In this document: positions 1 through 8,318 of the stretch, one piece after another
Numbering within the stretch: the first letter of the stretch is position 1
Layout of the letters: the number at the start of each line of letters is the position of its first letter
NCBI RefSeq assembly: GCF_002994635.1
Contig: NZ_PVNL01000078.1
Coordinates: 1 to 32,639, forward strand
Origin: Enhygromyxa salina
GTDB taxonomy: Bacteria > Myxococcota_A > Polyangia > Nannocystales > Nannocystaceae
Length of the DNA stretch: 32,639 nucleotides
Direction: 5' to 3'
Made by a program: the position numbers and the translations under genes
The notes under the pieces: generated by a model
Told to the model about the DNA's origin: nothing
Seen by the model: only the letters and a program-made list of their open reading frames with translations
Database searches by the model: none

Positions 1-163
1 CCCACGAGATTGTGTAGATGCCGTTGGTATCGGTGCTGGCCGACGGGCCCTTTTGTGGCGAATCGCCAGTGAGGCTGGTGACCTCGTGAATCGTGATGGT
101 GGCATTGACGACGGGCGCACCGTCGTCACCGGCCACCCGGCCGGAAACGGTGTAATTGGACAT
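1..163 (-). CDS. N-terminus of a protein with a carboxypeptidase-regulatory-like beta-sandwich domain (partial)
   Basis: Only the first 54 codons are inside the window; the gene runs off the left edge. The ATG is at 163-161 and the protein begins MSNYTVSGRVAGDDGAPVVN, followed later by TDTNGIYTIS. This pattern (GxV..ddGaPv.na.vt....TdxnGxYti) is the usual opening of a CarboxypepD_reg-like / transthyretin-like beta-sandwich, found at the N-terminus of many extracellular or surface proteins and of some large toxin subunits. No signal peptide precedes the domain. The rest of the protein and its role cannot be judged from this window. Confidence 0.65.
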   Translation of the reverse strand, partial: MSNYTVSGRVAGDDGAPVVNATITIHEVTSLTGDSPQKGPSASTDTNGIYTISW

Positions 164-194
164 GATTGTGGTTCGGGCCGGTAATGTGGCTTTT

Positions 195-222
195 GGTGAG
201 CCGGCCGGGCGGCCGGTTCACC
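195..222. repeat. 12-bp inverted repeat upstream of the left-edge gene
   Basis: The left arm GGTGAGCCGGCC (195-206) and right arm GGCCGGTTCACC (211-222) pair with a single mismatch around a 4-nt loop. It sits about 30 bp upstream of the start codon of the leftward gene. No T-run follows on either strand, so it is more likely an operator or mRNA-leader hairpin than an intrinsic terminator; the function is unknown. Confidence 0.45.
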
Positions 223-448
223 GAAGGGAGACGACGTTACGGAAGCCAACGCTATCAGGGTCTGTCGTTGGGTCGAGTAAAATGATCACCCTTCGCGAAG
301 ATCGAACATGAGAAATCACAACGAAGAAACCGTGACGGAATCACCGTCGACGGACACGCACGCGCGGCTTCGTACCCACGTGGCCCAAAATGGAACGCTT
401 GCCGCCCGCGAGTCGGGGACGTGCGAGCCCTCCCCGACTCACGTGGCG

Positions 449-831
449 CTAGCTCGAGGGCGTTCGGGCGTCTGGCCGGGTCGCGGCGATCAACTTTCGC
501 TGCGCCCGAACGAGGTGGCGCGCTTCCGCCCGAGGTAGGTGGGCTTCCAAGATCGCGGTCACGGTCTCTTCGATCAACGCCGACCCGACAACGCGAGCGT
601 CGTAGTCCGCCCGGGCGGCGGGATCGATCAGCACCGCGCCCTCGCACCCCTCAGTGGCCCTTCGCCCATACGCGGCAAGAGCGTAGCATGATGCTCCATG
701 GAGATCGTCATACTGCTGTTGTCGTCAAACGGGGCGAAACTGTTGCAGGCATGTCCTCCCCGAATGCTCGGCTGGCACAGTGGGCAATGTGAATCATCTC
801 CCGAGGCTTCGTCCTCGGACCCTGTGAACAT
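449..831 (-). pseudogene. Frame-broken remnant of a small hypothetical protein
   Basis: Two overlapping leftward frames look like halves of one protein. The upstream frame has a CPLC motif and reads into HACNSFAPFDD at about 725-735. The downstream frame, open from 724 to a stop at 449, continues QQYDDLHGASCYALAAYG and then ADYDARVVGSALIEETVTAI. The downstream half has high GC3 but no standard start before a GTG at 634. Skipping two bases near 720-730 would join the halves into a protein of about 125 residues with a possible zinc site and a helical C-terminal part. I do not recognise the family. It could instead be a short real gene starting at the GTG at 634 (61 residues). Confidence 0.35.
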
Positions 832-860
832 GGCCCGTGCCCGCGCAGCCGTCATCTCGG

Positions 861-2768
861 TTAGCGAACATCCGTCCGCAGTCCTGTGGGCATCAGCGGA
901 ATCGGCTCACGCCCATCGGTGTGCATGAACCCCTCTTGATGGTGGTTGAGCGCCGCGCAGCTCTCCCCGTAGCCGCCGTGATCCGGGATCGCGGGCGCGA
1001 GCTCGATGCCGCTGGCCAACGTCATGGTCACCGAGAGCACGGTCCGTGCGATCGAGGTCATACCCGCGAAGTTGATGGTGTCGTACTCGTCGCTGGGCAT
1101 GTGGTAGTCGGCGTGGGCGAGCGTGTAGAAGCTCAGACTCGGCACCCCGGCTTGGCTGAACGAGAACGAGTCGCTGCTATCGGACGCCGTGAGGCACATC
1201 GAGCTGTGACGGTCGCCCGCCTGCGCGACCAGATCGGGCCAGCTCGAGCTCGTGCCCACTCCGGTGATGATCAGGCCGAGGTCCGAGAGCCGCCCGACCA
1301 TGTCGAGGTTGATCATCGAGTGGATCTCGCCCAGCCGGGCTGGCCAGTCACGAACCAGTGCCTGCGAACCGAGCAGTCCCAGCTCCTCGCCGGAGAAGTG
1401 GGCAAACACGATCGTGCGTCGCGGCTCAATGCCCGAGTCGGCGATCGCCTGCGCCACCGCCAACACCATCGCGGTGCCAGAGGCGTTGTCGTCGGCGCCA
1501 TTGCAGATCGTGTCGAGCACGCCATCGTCGCCAAGCAACGGCATACACAGCCCATTGTCCGTGGTCCCCACGTGATCCCAGTGCGCGCCAAGGACCACGA
1601 CCTCGTCGGCGAGATCCGTGCCGGGGATCATCGCCAGGACGTTGTCAGAGCGATGCATGAGCGGCGCGACGCTGGCGTGGACCGACGCCCGACCTGGCAG
1701 CGGCGCGCTGCGGGGGCCGTGCCACGCGTCGAGCTCGGCCTGCTCGTGACCAAGGTCGACGCCGAGCTGCGCGAACAGGTTGATCGCTGGCGCGCTGCGG
1801 AGCTGGACGACGGGGATCTGAAGGGGTGGACGTCGAGGCTCGATCCTGATGTCGGGCAGGGTGTCGGCCTCGCGCTCGACCTCGTCGACGAACGAGCTTG
1901 GACCCTTGACGAAGATCACCCCCGCGGCGCCGCGAGCCTGCAGCCGCTCAGCCTTGCGGTACTCGGTGTGTTCGTCGCTCCGCAGATCGGGCCCAACCGC
2001 GTCGAGCAGGGGGCGGGCGGGCGCGAGCACCTCGTGTACCTTCAGCGCTCGGGCCGTCGGCAGCTCGACGGTCAACATCTTCGCGCGGATCTCTGGCGGC
2101 AGCGAGGCGGGAAGACCGACCTCGACCAGCTCGACGAGCTTCGTGCGGGCACGGATCTGGGCGCGGAGCATGCCCTGCGCGTCGCCCTGCGCGGCCAGCA
2201 GCTGCGCCTGTGCGGCGAACCCCGCCGCGACTCGGTCGAGACGAGCATGGCGCAACCACGGGTCCTGCGGCTGCCCGGTCAGCACGATCGCGACCTTGCC
2301 GTCGAGGTCGACCTCGGCGAGCGCGTCGTAGCTTCGTTTGTAGCGCGCGTCGGGGTGGGACTGCGCGGCGTAGCCAACGAACACGAGCTCGCCCTCGACC
2401 TCGCCGTCGCCGCTGAACGCCAACGGCGTGTAGTCACTCGCCGCGACCTGCGTGGGCGTGGCCAGCTCGGAGACAGCGAAGCTCAGCGCATCGCAGCGCC
2501 GGGTCTGCGTGCCCGTGACCACGAAGGGCATCGCGTAGTCCGTGGCGAGCGGCGCGATCGCGTGGGCGCGGTAGTACTCGGCGAGATACTCGATCGTCCG
2601 CGCGCCGCCATCATCGAAGGTGAAGCGACCGGCGTAGTCGTCCGACGCGAGCTCGGCCACGTGCGCCCGCATCTGCGCTTCGGCTGGCACCGGAAGCTCT
2701 GGCGGGTTCGCAGGGTGACAGGCGACGGCGAAGGCCAGCAGTGAACCAGAGGCGAGGGCGCGGTGCAT
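861..2768 (-). CDS. M28-family zinc aminopeptidase-like lipoprotein with PA-type insert
   Basis: Predicted secreted metallopeptidase of 635 residues. The ATG at 2768 is preferred over an in-frame GTG at 2786 because it gives a compact lipoprotein signal ending in the lipobox LAFAVAC (Cys17). A protease-associated-like region occupies roughly residues 90-385, with GAAGVIFVKG before the catalytic domain. Zinc-site residues of clan MH follow in order: H396 and D398 in GAHWDH, D426/D427 in GADDNASG, E461/E462 in FSGEELG, D489 in INLDMVG and H556 in DYHMPSDEYDT. It therefore probably removes N-terminal residues from peptides outside the cytoplasmic membrane. It is the last gene of a leftward series and lies 39 bp after the TerB-like gene. 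Substrate unknown. Confidence 0.88.
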   Translation of the reverse strand: MHRALASGSLLAFAVACHPANPPELPVPAEAQMRAHVAELASDDYAGRFTFDDGGARTIEYLAEYYRAHAIAPLATDYAMPFVVTGTQTRRCDALSFAVSELATPTQVAASDYTPLAFSGDGEVEGELVFVGYAAQSHPDARYKRSYDALAEVDLDGKVAIVLTGQPQDPWLRHARLDRVAAGFAAQAQLLAAQGDAQGMLRAQIRARTKLVELVEVGLPASLPPEIRAKMLTVELPTARALKVHEVLAPARPLLDAVGPDLRSDEHTEYRKAERLQARGAAGVIFVKGPSSFVDEVEREADTLPDIRIEPRRPPLQIPVVQLRSAPAINLFAQLGVDLGHEQAELDAWHGPRSAPLPGRASVHASVAPLMHRSDNVLAMIPGTDLADEVVVLGAHWDHVGTTDNGLCMPLLGDDGVLDTICNGADDNASGTAMVLAVAQAIADSGIEPRRTIVFAHFSGEELGLLGSQALVRDWPARLGEIHSMINLDMVGRLSDLGLIITGVGTSSSWPDLVAQAGDRHSSMCLTASDSSDSFSFSQAGVPSLSFYTLAHADYHMPSDEYDTINFAGMTSIARTVLSVTMTLASGIELAPAIPDHGGYGESCAALNHHQEGFMHTDGREPIPLMPTGLRTDVR

Positions 2769-2807
2769 CGAGCCCCAAACGTACACCTTCTGGCTTTGTT
2801 GTGGGCT

Positions 2808-3173
2808 CTAGAGCCCCAGCGCCGCGCGGGTCTGTTCGATGAACGCCTTCTCTTCGTCGATCACTTGCCCGTCGGCCTCGGCGATACCCTCGAGATCGCT
2901 GAGCACCCGACGCAGCTGATCGTCGTCGAGGGTGCCCTCGAGCGAGGCCGTGATCTCGCGCGCCTTGCCGAGCTTGTCGCTCGCCGACTTGTAGCTGGTG
3001 ACCGCGCGACGAAGCAGCTCGCCGATGTCACCGAGCTCGGACTCCGGTGCCCACTCGCGCAGCTTCGCGGCGAGCAGACGCATCTCGTCGGCGGTCAGCT
3101 GGCCGTCGGTGCTGTGCCCGAAGGTCAGGTAGAGGAAGGCGAGGGACTCGAGAACCTGCGTGTCGGCAGACAT
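2808..3173 (-). CDS. TerB-fold small acidic protein
   Basis: This 121-residue cytoplasmic protein is all-helical and acidic, with no signal or membrane segment. The C-terminal pattern LEGIAEADGQVIDEEKAFI is typical of the TerB / DUF533-like superfamily, in which an (A/D)DG-x3-x-EE turn binds metal or a partner. An N-terminal half with FGHSTDGQLTADEM looks like a second, weaker copy of the same turn, so the protein may be an internal duplication. TerB-fold proteins are linked to tellurite resistance in some bacteria but also to membrane-stress and vesicle functions; no ter operon is present here, so a resistance role should not be assumed. Confidence 0.72.
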   Translation of the reverse strand: MSADTQVLESLAFLYLTFGHSTDGQLTADEMRLLAAKLREWAPESELGDIGELLRRAVTSYKSASDKLGKAREITASLEGTLDDDQLRRVLSDLEGIAEADGQVIDEEKAFIEQTRAALGL

Positions 3174-3213
3174 CGAGCGGGAGGGTACCGCACTTGGGAA
3201 AGGGATCCCCCGA

Positions 3214-4104
3214 CTAACCGCCGGGCAGCCGCCAAACAGCGCTCTGTCCGACCCGCACGAGCGGGCTGTCGTCGCCGACCTGCGCGCGAAACTCGTCGGC
3301 GGCCCGCCGCTCGCCGAAGCCCTCGAGGTAGTAGTCGTCGAAGATGATCGAGCCGCCAGGCTGCAGCTTGGGGTACAGCCGCTCGAGGGTGTTCTTCGTG
3401 GCCGTGTAGAAGTCGCAGTCGATGCGCATCAGCGCGATCGACTCGACCCGCTCGAACGGAAACTCTGGAGAGATCAGGTTGCCGCGCAGGAACTCGACAT
3501 CGTCGAGGCTCACCCCGAGCTCGCGGAAGTTCCCGCGGATCTCGGCGATCGAGGTCCGCACCCCCTCGGTCTCGAAGTGCGCGCGAGCGAGCTCGAGGGC
3601 GCAGACGATGATCCGATCGTCGACGGGATCGGCGTCGTCGATGACCTGCAGATCCATGGTGTCGTAGAGGTCCAGGCACAGCACCCGACGACCGCCGTCG
3701 AGGTGATCGTGGACGGACTTCATGATCATGCTGCTGCCGCCCTTCCACACGCCCACGTCGACGAAGTCCCCCGCGACGCCCGCAGTCACGACCCGCGCAC
3801 ACTCGCGCGCGAGGCTGTGCATGAGCTCGGGCTTTAGCATCGAGTAGACCTTGATCTTGGACAGCTGCAGGTAGTGAAGCAAAAGCACGCTCTCGAGGTA
3901 GGTGTCGAGCACCTCGGGGGCGAGCTCGCGGCCTTCGGTCGCGATCAGCTCGCGGATCTTGGCGCCAAGCAAGGCGCGATCCCGACGCTTGCGCCACAGG
4001 ACCCGGCCGACGAGGCCCGGGTAGCGAAGCGGAGACCGGTAGCGGACCGGAGACAGGCGGCGAAACAGGGGCTCGACGTGGGTGGATGGATCGGGTGAGG
4101 TCAT
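3214..4104 (-). CDS. TylF/MycF-family SAM-dependent O-methyltransferase
   Basis: This 296-residue protein carries the marks of the macrocin O-methyltransferase (TylF) family: the SAM loop FVDVGVWKGGSS (about 114-125), the acidic motif LDLYDTM (145-150), RIDCDFYTATKNTLERLYPK (227-246) with metal/substrate Asp residues, and FDDY (255-258). Members are Mg-dependent and methylate sugar hydroxyls or other small molecules, often in natural-product pathways. The start at 4104 was chosen because its ATG overlaps the stop of the Coq4-family gene (ATGA), a layout that usually means translational coupling. The pairing suggests that both act on one substrate, possibly a quinone or a glycosylated product, but this is inference. 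Confidence 0.82.
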   Translation of the reverse strand: MTSPDPSTHVEPLFRRLSPVRYRSPLRYPGLVGRVLWRKRRDRALLGAKIRELIATEGRELAPEVLDTYLESVLLLHYLQLSKIKVYSMLKPELMHSLARECARVVTAGVAGDFVDVGVWKGGSSMIMKSVHDHLDGGRRVLCLDLYDTMDLQVIDDADPVDDRIIVCALELARAHFETEGVRTSIAEIRGNFRELGVSLDDVEFLRGNLISPEFPFERVESIALMRIDCDFYTATKNTLERLYPKLQPGGSIIFDDYYLEGFGERRAADEFRAQVGDDSPLVRVGQSAVWRLPGG

Positions 4105-4877
4105 GGCGTGCTCGTACCTTCGGGGGCAGCGGAGAAGTGAAAGTGGTCGGCGTCGGGGTGGCGCCGCGCGACCGGATAGCGCGACCCGATCGGGGTGATG
4201 GCGTAGCGCTCGCGCAGCTCGTCGAGCGGGCGCTCCCACAGATCTTCGAAGCGGACGCAGTGGAGCGGGCGGCCGCGCTTGCCGGCCCGCCACGCCCGCG
4301 GCGCCCAGGCGAAGAACCTCCACCAGCTGCGGTCGACGAACAGCAGCTTGACCGCCCCGAGCACGACGACCAGCGCCGACAGCTTCTGCGGCAGCTGAGC
4401 GAACTGGAAGGCCTGGAGGCTGACCTCCTCGTGGAGCTCGACGCCGAGCCCGAGCATCACGTGGCGCATGTCGTGGCTCGAGCGGTAGCGTGCCTTGGCG
4501 TACTCCGTGTCCGCGTCCCAGCGCAGGCGCGAGGGCTGGAGCTCGATGTCCTCGAGCAGATCGTTGACGTAAAAGTGGTGCCAGACGTTGTAGCCGAAGC
4601 TCTCGATCGGCAGCCGGCTGAAGTGGTCCCAGTCCGCGTCGCGGACCGTGAGCAAGGCGCGGTCTCGCAGCAACCGCTGGCCCTCACGATCGGCCGACAT
4701 CTGTGCAGCTGCGCGCGTGAAGGCGGGGCCGTCGAGGTTGTCTTGGAGTCCGGCCAGATCGTCGAAGCTGTAGTTGGGCCAGCGCAGCAGCAGCACGCGA
4801 GCGCAGTGGTAGAGCACCGCGCAGGCCCGCGCGAGCAGGTCAGGCGCGCGGTTCGAGGGGAGGAACATCGCCATCAC
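4101..4877 (-). CDS. Coq4-family protein
   Basis: The 258-residue product contains the exact Coq4 signature HDxxH-x11-E: H135-D136-x2-H139 and E151 within SSHDMRHVMLGLGVELHEE. In eukaryotes Coq4 binds metal at this site and acts in coenzyme Q ring modification (loss of the C1 carboxyl and hydroxylation), besides organising the Q-synthesis complex. Bacterial homologues are scattered and mostly uncharacterised. A hydrophobic segment at about 165-182 may associate with membrane. It overlaps the TylF-type methyltransferase by 4 nt. No other ubiquinone or menaquinone gene is nearby, so it may serve a specialised quinone or lipid rather than respiratory quinone. Confidence 0.8.
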   Translation of the reverse strand: MMAMFLPSNRAPDLLARACAVLYHCARVLLLRWPNYSFDDLAGLQDNLDGPAFTRAAAQMSADREGQRLLRDRALLTVRDADWDHFSRLPIESFGYNVWHHFYVNDLLEDIELQPSRLRWDADTEYAKARYRSSHDMRHVMLGLGVELHEEVSLQAFQFAQLPQKLSALVVVLGAVKLLFVDRSWWRFFAWAPRAWRAGKRGRPLHCVRFEDLWERPLDELRERYAITPIGSRYPVARRHPDADHFHFSAAPEGTSTP

Positions 4878-5105
4878 GCCGCTCGCAGTGCAAGCGCCCG
4901 ACCAACCTCGAGACTGCTGCTGAACTGGCGTAGACGGGCTCTAGCGCGGGATTGAGTGGTCGCGAGAGGTGCGCACGCGCATGACCGCGAGCTCATGCAG
5001 TCTCGGGCGGACTGCCGCAGACAGTCGCGGACAGTGGACCGTCAGTGTTGCCAACTGATCCGGTATCGCAGCATCACGCGGACGCGACGACCCCCCAGGA
5101 CCAAC
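4878..5105. other. Intergenic gap separating two leftward gene groups
   Basis: These 228 bp separate the oxygenase gene (ending at 5106) from the Coq4-family gene. The length is enough for a promoter for the Coq4/methyltransferase group. The segment has CAGACAGTCGCGGACAGTGG with repeated GGACAGT/AGACAGT words around 5016-5038, but no clear hairpin with a T-tail and no convincing -35/-10 pair. Confidence 0.4.
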
Positions 5106-5933
5106 TCACTCGCGCGCCAGCTGCTCGCCAAAGTGCGACGACCCCCGCGCGAGCTGTCGAACGTAGTCCCGCACCAACTCCCGAGACGCCGCGCTCAGCT
5201 GGTCGAAGTCCAAGATCAGCGCCGAAGGTACGGTGCGAAACGAGACGCTCACCCGGCGCACCTCGAAGCCGTCGAGCTGGCACCCGATCTCGGGCTGACG
5301 CCCGTGCCGAACCTCGGTAATGCGGTGATACAGCCGATCCTTGAAGTCGGGCCCGCTCAGGATCGAGACCGAGCGGTGACGGGTCCAGACCGCGAGCTCG
5401 GGCGCTTCGCTTTGCTCGGGGTCAATGAACTCGAGCAGCCCCGGCTGCCCGATCGACAGCATCACCACGGGTCCGGGCTCGCCGTCGCGATGCATGCGTA
5501 GCCGCGCGTAGTCGACTGGCGGGCCGTCGCCGATCTCGCGCCCGTAGTAGTTGATCAAGCAGCTGTTGGGGACGTCGTCGAGGTCCGGATCGTGGTCGCG
5601 CAAGCTCGGCCACAGGCGGTCGAGGATCGTGCGCATCACGGCGGGAAACGGCTCGGCGCGGACGCAGCGATCCTCGCGGTGGTGCGGCTCGGCGTAGTAG
5701 CCCAGGCACGCGAACTGCCACGCGCCCAGCCAGTACACGGGCCGCGTGAGTCGCCGGCTGTGGTCCCCCGGCCGGGCGTGCGCGTCGTTGTGATGACGGT
5801 GCTCCCAGAGCGGGACGAGCTGGGCGAAGTAGGCGATCAGCTGCTCGGCCTCCGCGGCGCTGATGAAGCCTGGCAGATACGAGAAGCCCGAGCGCTCGAT
5901 CGGCGAGCGACCGTCGTGGGGGGCGTTGCTCAT
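5106..5933 (-). CDS. AlkB-like / 2-oxoglutarate-Fe(II) oxygenase
   Basis: The 275-residue protein has the double-stranded beta-helix iron triad: H148-x-D150 in RLRMHRDGE, distal H203 in RLYHRI, and the 2-oxoglutarate-binding arginine R233 in VSVSFRTV. The segment NSCLINYYGREIGD before the triad and the spacing resemble the AlkB subgroup. It could repair alkylated nucleic acid or hydroxylate a protein or small molecule; substrate cannot be inferred from sequence. The start at 5933 follows the alpha/beta hydrolase stop by 29 bp, so they are likely cotranscribed. A His-rich stretch (EHRHHND, about 44-50) is unusual. Confidence 0.8.
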   Translation of the reverse strand: MSNAPHDGRSPIERSGFSYLPGFISAAEAEQLIAYFAQLVPLWEHRHHNDAHARPGDHSRRLTRPVYWLGAWQFACLGYYAEPHHREDRCVRAEPFPAVMRTILDRLWPSLRDHDPDLDDVPNSCLINYYGREIGDGPPVDYARLRMHRDGEPGPVVMLSIGQPGLLEFIDPEQSEAPELAVWTRHRSVSILSGPDFKDRLYHRITEVRHGRQPEIGCQLDGFEVRRVSVSFRTVPSALILDFDQLSAASRELVRDYVRQLARGSSHFGEQLARE

Positions 5934-5962
5934 GCGCGGGCAGTCATGCCACGAACGAGGCT

Positions 5963-6502
5963 TCACCGCCCGCGGATGAACGTGATCGCGGCCGCGCCCG
6001 CCGCGGCGATGTGCTGATCGTGCGTGTACCCCGACCGCTCGCGCGGCACGAAGCGATGGTTGCCATCTCGCAGCCACACGACCTGCGCCGCGTCTGGCAG
6101 CGAGTAGCCGCGGACGTCGGCCTCGCTGCCGTGCGAGTCGCGGGTACCTTGAACGATCAACGTTGGCACCCGCACACGCGACAGCGCCTCGAGACCGTGG
6201 CGCGCGCTCGGCCGCCTCGGCGCGTGAAACGGATACCCAAAGCACAGCAGCGCGACCGGACTGAGCTCCGCGCACAGCCGAGCCGCGATCCGCCCACCCA
6301 GCGAGAACCCACCGAGGATCACCGGCCCGCTCACACCCGCGAGGGCAGCCTTGAAGCCTTGCTCCTGCACGGCGTCGTTCGAACACCTGGGGTCGAGATC
6401 GACGCTGCGAATTGCGATCCCGGCGGTCGCTATCGCCGCGCCGATCGCCGCCATCAAGCTGGGCACGGCCTCGATCGGGCTGGCCAGGACGACCGTCGTC
6501 AT
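5963..6502 (-). CDS. Small alpha/beta hydrolase
   Basis: A compact 179-residue alpha/beta hydrolase without lid domain. The nucleophile elbow is GGFSLGG (Ser67), the acid is Asp122 in QGTRDSHG, and the histidine is His149 in DGNHRF. This is the arrangement of dienelactone-hydrolase-like and TEX30/KANL3-type minimal hydrolases. No signal peptide is present, so it is probably cytoplasmic. Its ATG (6502) overlaps the stop of the upstream alkyl-DHAP synthase gene (ATGA), implying coupled translation. A role in trimming an acyl ester in the same lipid pathway is possible but unproven. Confidence 0.8.
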   Translation of the reverse strand: MTTVVLASPIEAVPSLMAAIGAAIATAGIAIRSVDLDPRCSNDAVQEQGFKAALAGVSGPVILGGFSLGGRIAARLCAELSPVALLCFGYPFHAPRRPSARHGLEALSRVRVPTLIVQGTRDSHGSEADVRGYSLPDAAQVVWLRDGNHRFVPRERSGYTHDQHIAAAGAAAITFIRGR

Positions 6503-8187
6503 CCCTTCGCGCTCGCAGTGGGCACGAGCTTGCCCGGATTCATGATCCCGCGCGGATCCAGCTCGGCCTTGATCGCGCCGAGCAGCCGGACCCCGAGCGG
6601 GCCCTTCTCCTCGGGCAGGTAGTCGCGATGATCGGTGCCAACGCCATGATGGTGGCTGATCGTCCCGCCGTGCTCGATGATCGCCCGGGAGGCCGCGGAC
6701 TTGATCGCCTGCCACTGGTGCAGCTCCTCGCCAGCGGGAGCCTGGGGAAACACGATCGTGAAGTACAAGGACGCGCCGTCGAGGTAGGCGTGGGACACAT
6801 GGGCCATCATCATGGCCCGCTGACCGTCGCGCAGCGTCGCGCTGGCGGCCGTCGCGATCGCGTCGCCGACCGCCTGGTGCAGCGGCAGCAGGTTCGACCA
6901 CGAGGTCGAGGTCTCGAGCGTGTCGACGGCCACGCCGCGCTCGAGCAGCGGATCACGAATGTAGGGCAGCGCGAAGCGATCGCGGTACCAGGACTGGCCT
7001 GCGCCGCGGCCCAGCGGGATCCCCCGGTTGCGGCGCACGATCGCGTTGGTCCGCGTGTGCGCGGCGTCGACAGCCCCGCGCTCCCCCTCGTGGCCGATGA
7101 TCAGCACGCAGCGATCGCCCCCGTAGCCCATGGCCTCGAGCGCCCGACCGGCCACCCGGCGGGGCGTGCTGGGCGGCTTGCGGGCCTTGGAGAACTCCGA
7201 GAAGAAGTCGGTCTCGGACGGATCCGACAGCCGCAGCGTCGCAACCGGGACCTCGGCTTGCACGAGCTCGCGGGCCGCCGCGACGCCGTGGACAAAGTCG
7301 GGGAACAGGCACCCTCGGTAGTCGCGGACGTTGGGGGCTCGGTGCAGCCTGACGGTGGCCTGGGTGATGATCCCGAGCGCGCCCTCGCTGCCAGCGACCA
7401 GGTGGTTGAAGTCGGGCCCCGCGGCCGAGGCCGGGAACGCCCCGGTCGACCACTCGCCCGCGGGCGTGGCCAGCCTGGCGCCGACGAGCCAGGTCGCGGC
7501 GCCACCGTAGCGACCCGACTGCTGCCCGGCTCCGCGCGCGGCGATCCAGCCACCGAGCGTCGAGAATTCGAACGACTGCGGGTAGTGCCCGAGCGTAAAC
7601 CCGCGGGCGCCCAGCGACTGCTCGAGCTGCGGGCCGTAGATCCCCGCTTCGAAGGTCGCGGTGTGGGAGGTCTCGTCGAGCGCGAGCAGCCGGTCCATGC
7701 GGGTGGTGTCGAGCGTCACGACGCCCCGCTGACGACCGGCCTCACCCGAGACCCCACCGACCACACTGGAGCCGCCGCCGTAGGGGATGACCGCCACGCG
7801 CTCGGCGTCGGCCCAGGCCAGCACGGCCTGGACCTGCTCCGCGCGGGGGTACACGACCAAGTCAGGCGCGGTCTCGACCTCGCCAGCGCGCAGCCGCAGC
7901 AGGTCCGGGTAGCTCTGGCCGCGGGCGTGGAAGGCCCGCTCGTAGCGGTCGCCGCAGACCCACACGGGCCCGACGATCGCCTCGAGCGCGGCGCGGGCGT
8001 CGTCGCCGAGCGCAGCGGTCGGCAGCTCCAGCGCGTCGAGCGAGACCGCGGGCCGCATGTCGAAGGTCGTGAGCCCCAGCTCGGACCGCAGCCACGTCCA
8101 CACTGCGTCCGCGTGGTCACCAAATTCAAAGGCCCGCTCGCGCGCACCCCAGCCGTTCCAGCGTAGCGTGTGCCTATCGATCGTCAT
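6499..8187 (-). CDS. FAD-binding oxidase of the alkyldihydroxyacetonephosphate synthase type
   Basis: The 562-residue product matches alkyl-DHAP synthase (AGPS): an opening RWNGWG, ARGQSYPDLLRLR (about 88-100), the FAD pyrophosphate loop PYGGGSSVVGG (135-145), HYPQSFEFSTLGGWIAARGA (201-220) and the C-terminal triple histidine GTISHHHGVGTDH (H512-H514). AGPS replaces the acyl chain of acyl-DHAP by a fatty alcohol, making the first ether bond of ether lipids. Myxobacteria are among the few bacteria known to make such lipids and use them during fruiting-body development. The start at 8187 gives the usual family N-terminus. It is the first gene of a leftward group; a divergent gene begins at 8319. 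Confidence 0.88.
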   Translation of the reverse strand: MTIDRHTLRWNGWGARERAFEFGDHADAVWTWLRSELGLTTFDMRPAVSLDALELPTAALGDDARAALEAIVGPVWVCGDRYERAFHARGQSYPDLLRLRAGEVETAPDLVVYPRAEQVQAVLAWADAERVAVIPYGGGSSVVGGVSGEAGRQRGVVTLDTTRMDRLLALDETSHTATFEAGIYGPQLEQSLGARGFTLGHYPQSFEFSTLGGWIAARGAGQQSGRYGGAATWLVGARLATPAGEWSTGAFPASAAGPDFNHLVAGSEGALGIITQATVRLHRAPNVRDYRGCLFPDFVHGVAAARELVQAEVPVATLRLSDPSETDFFSEFSKARKPPSTPRRVAGRALEAMGYGGDRCVLIIGHEGERGAVDAAHTRTNAIVRRNRGIPLGRGAGQSWYRDRFALPYIRDPLLERGVAVDTLETSTSWSNLLPLHQAVGDAIATAASATLRDGQRAMMMAHVSHAYLDGASLYFTIVFPQAPAGEELHQWQAIKSAASRAIIEHGGTISHHHGVGTDHRDYLPEEKGPLGVRLLGAIKAELDPRGIMNPGKLVPTASAKG

Positions 8188-8318
8188 GAGGCTCGGTCCG
8201 GAGCATAGCGCCACCGACGACGACGACCCGGTCCAAACCGGACCAGCCCGCGCGCAAAAAACCGACGCCCCCTGACAGGCCGCGGCGACTCGGGGCCGCC
8301 GAGCCGGTACCATGGGGG

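Larger units (their letters stand above)
164..860. other. Long stretch without an intact gene
   Basis: This 0.7-kb stretch lies between the partial gene at the left edge and the end of the M28 peptidase gene. It contains a strong inverted repeat (195-222), the palindrome CTTCGCGAAG near 292-301, and a frame-broken remnant at about 449-831 described separately. Several short frames on both strands lack recognisable motifs and overlap one another; I do not regard them as genes. Confidence 0.5.

Noticed and set aside
308..538. 76-codon plus-strand frame with ATG
   Set aside because: No motif, no clear ribosome-binding site, and it overlaps the more protein-like minus-strand remnant.
837..2744. 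635-codon open frame on the plus strand
   Set aside because: It is antisense to the M28 peptidase gene, whose zinc motifs and lipobox are clear. The plus-strand translation is rich in Arg, His and Val with no motif, as expected from GC3 bias.
2808..3173. Tellurite-resistance operon member
   Set aside because: Only a single TerB-fold protein is present and no other ter genes lie nearby, so the resistance label is not supported.
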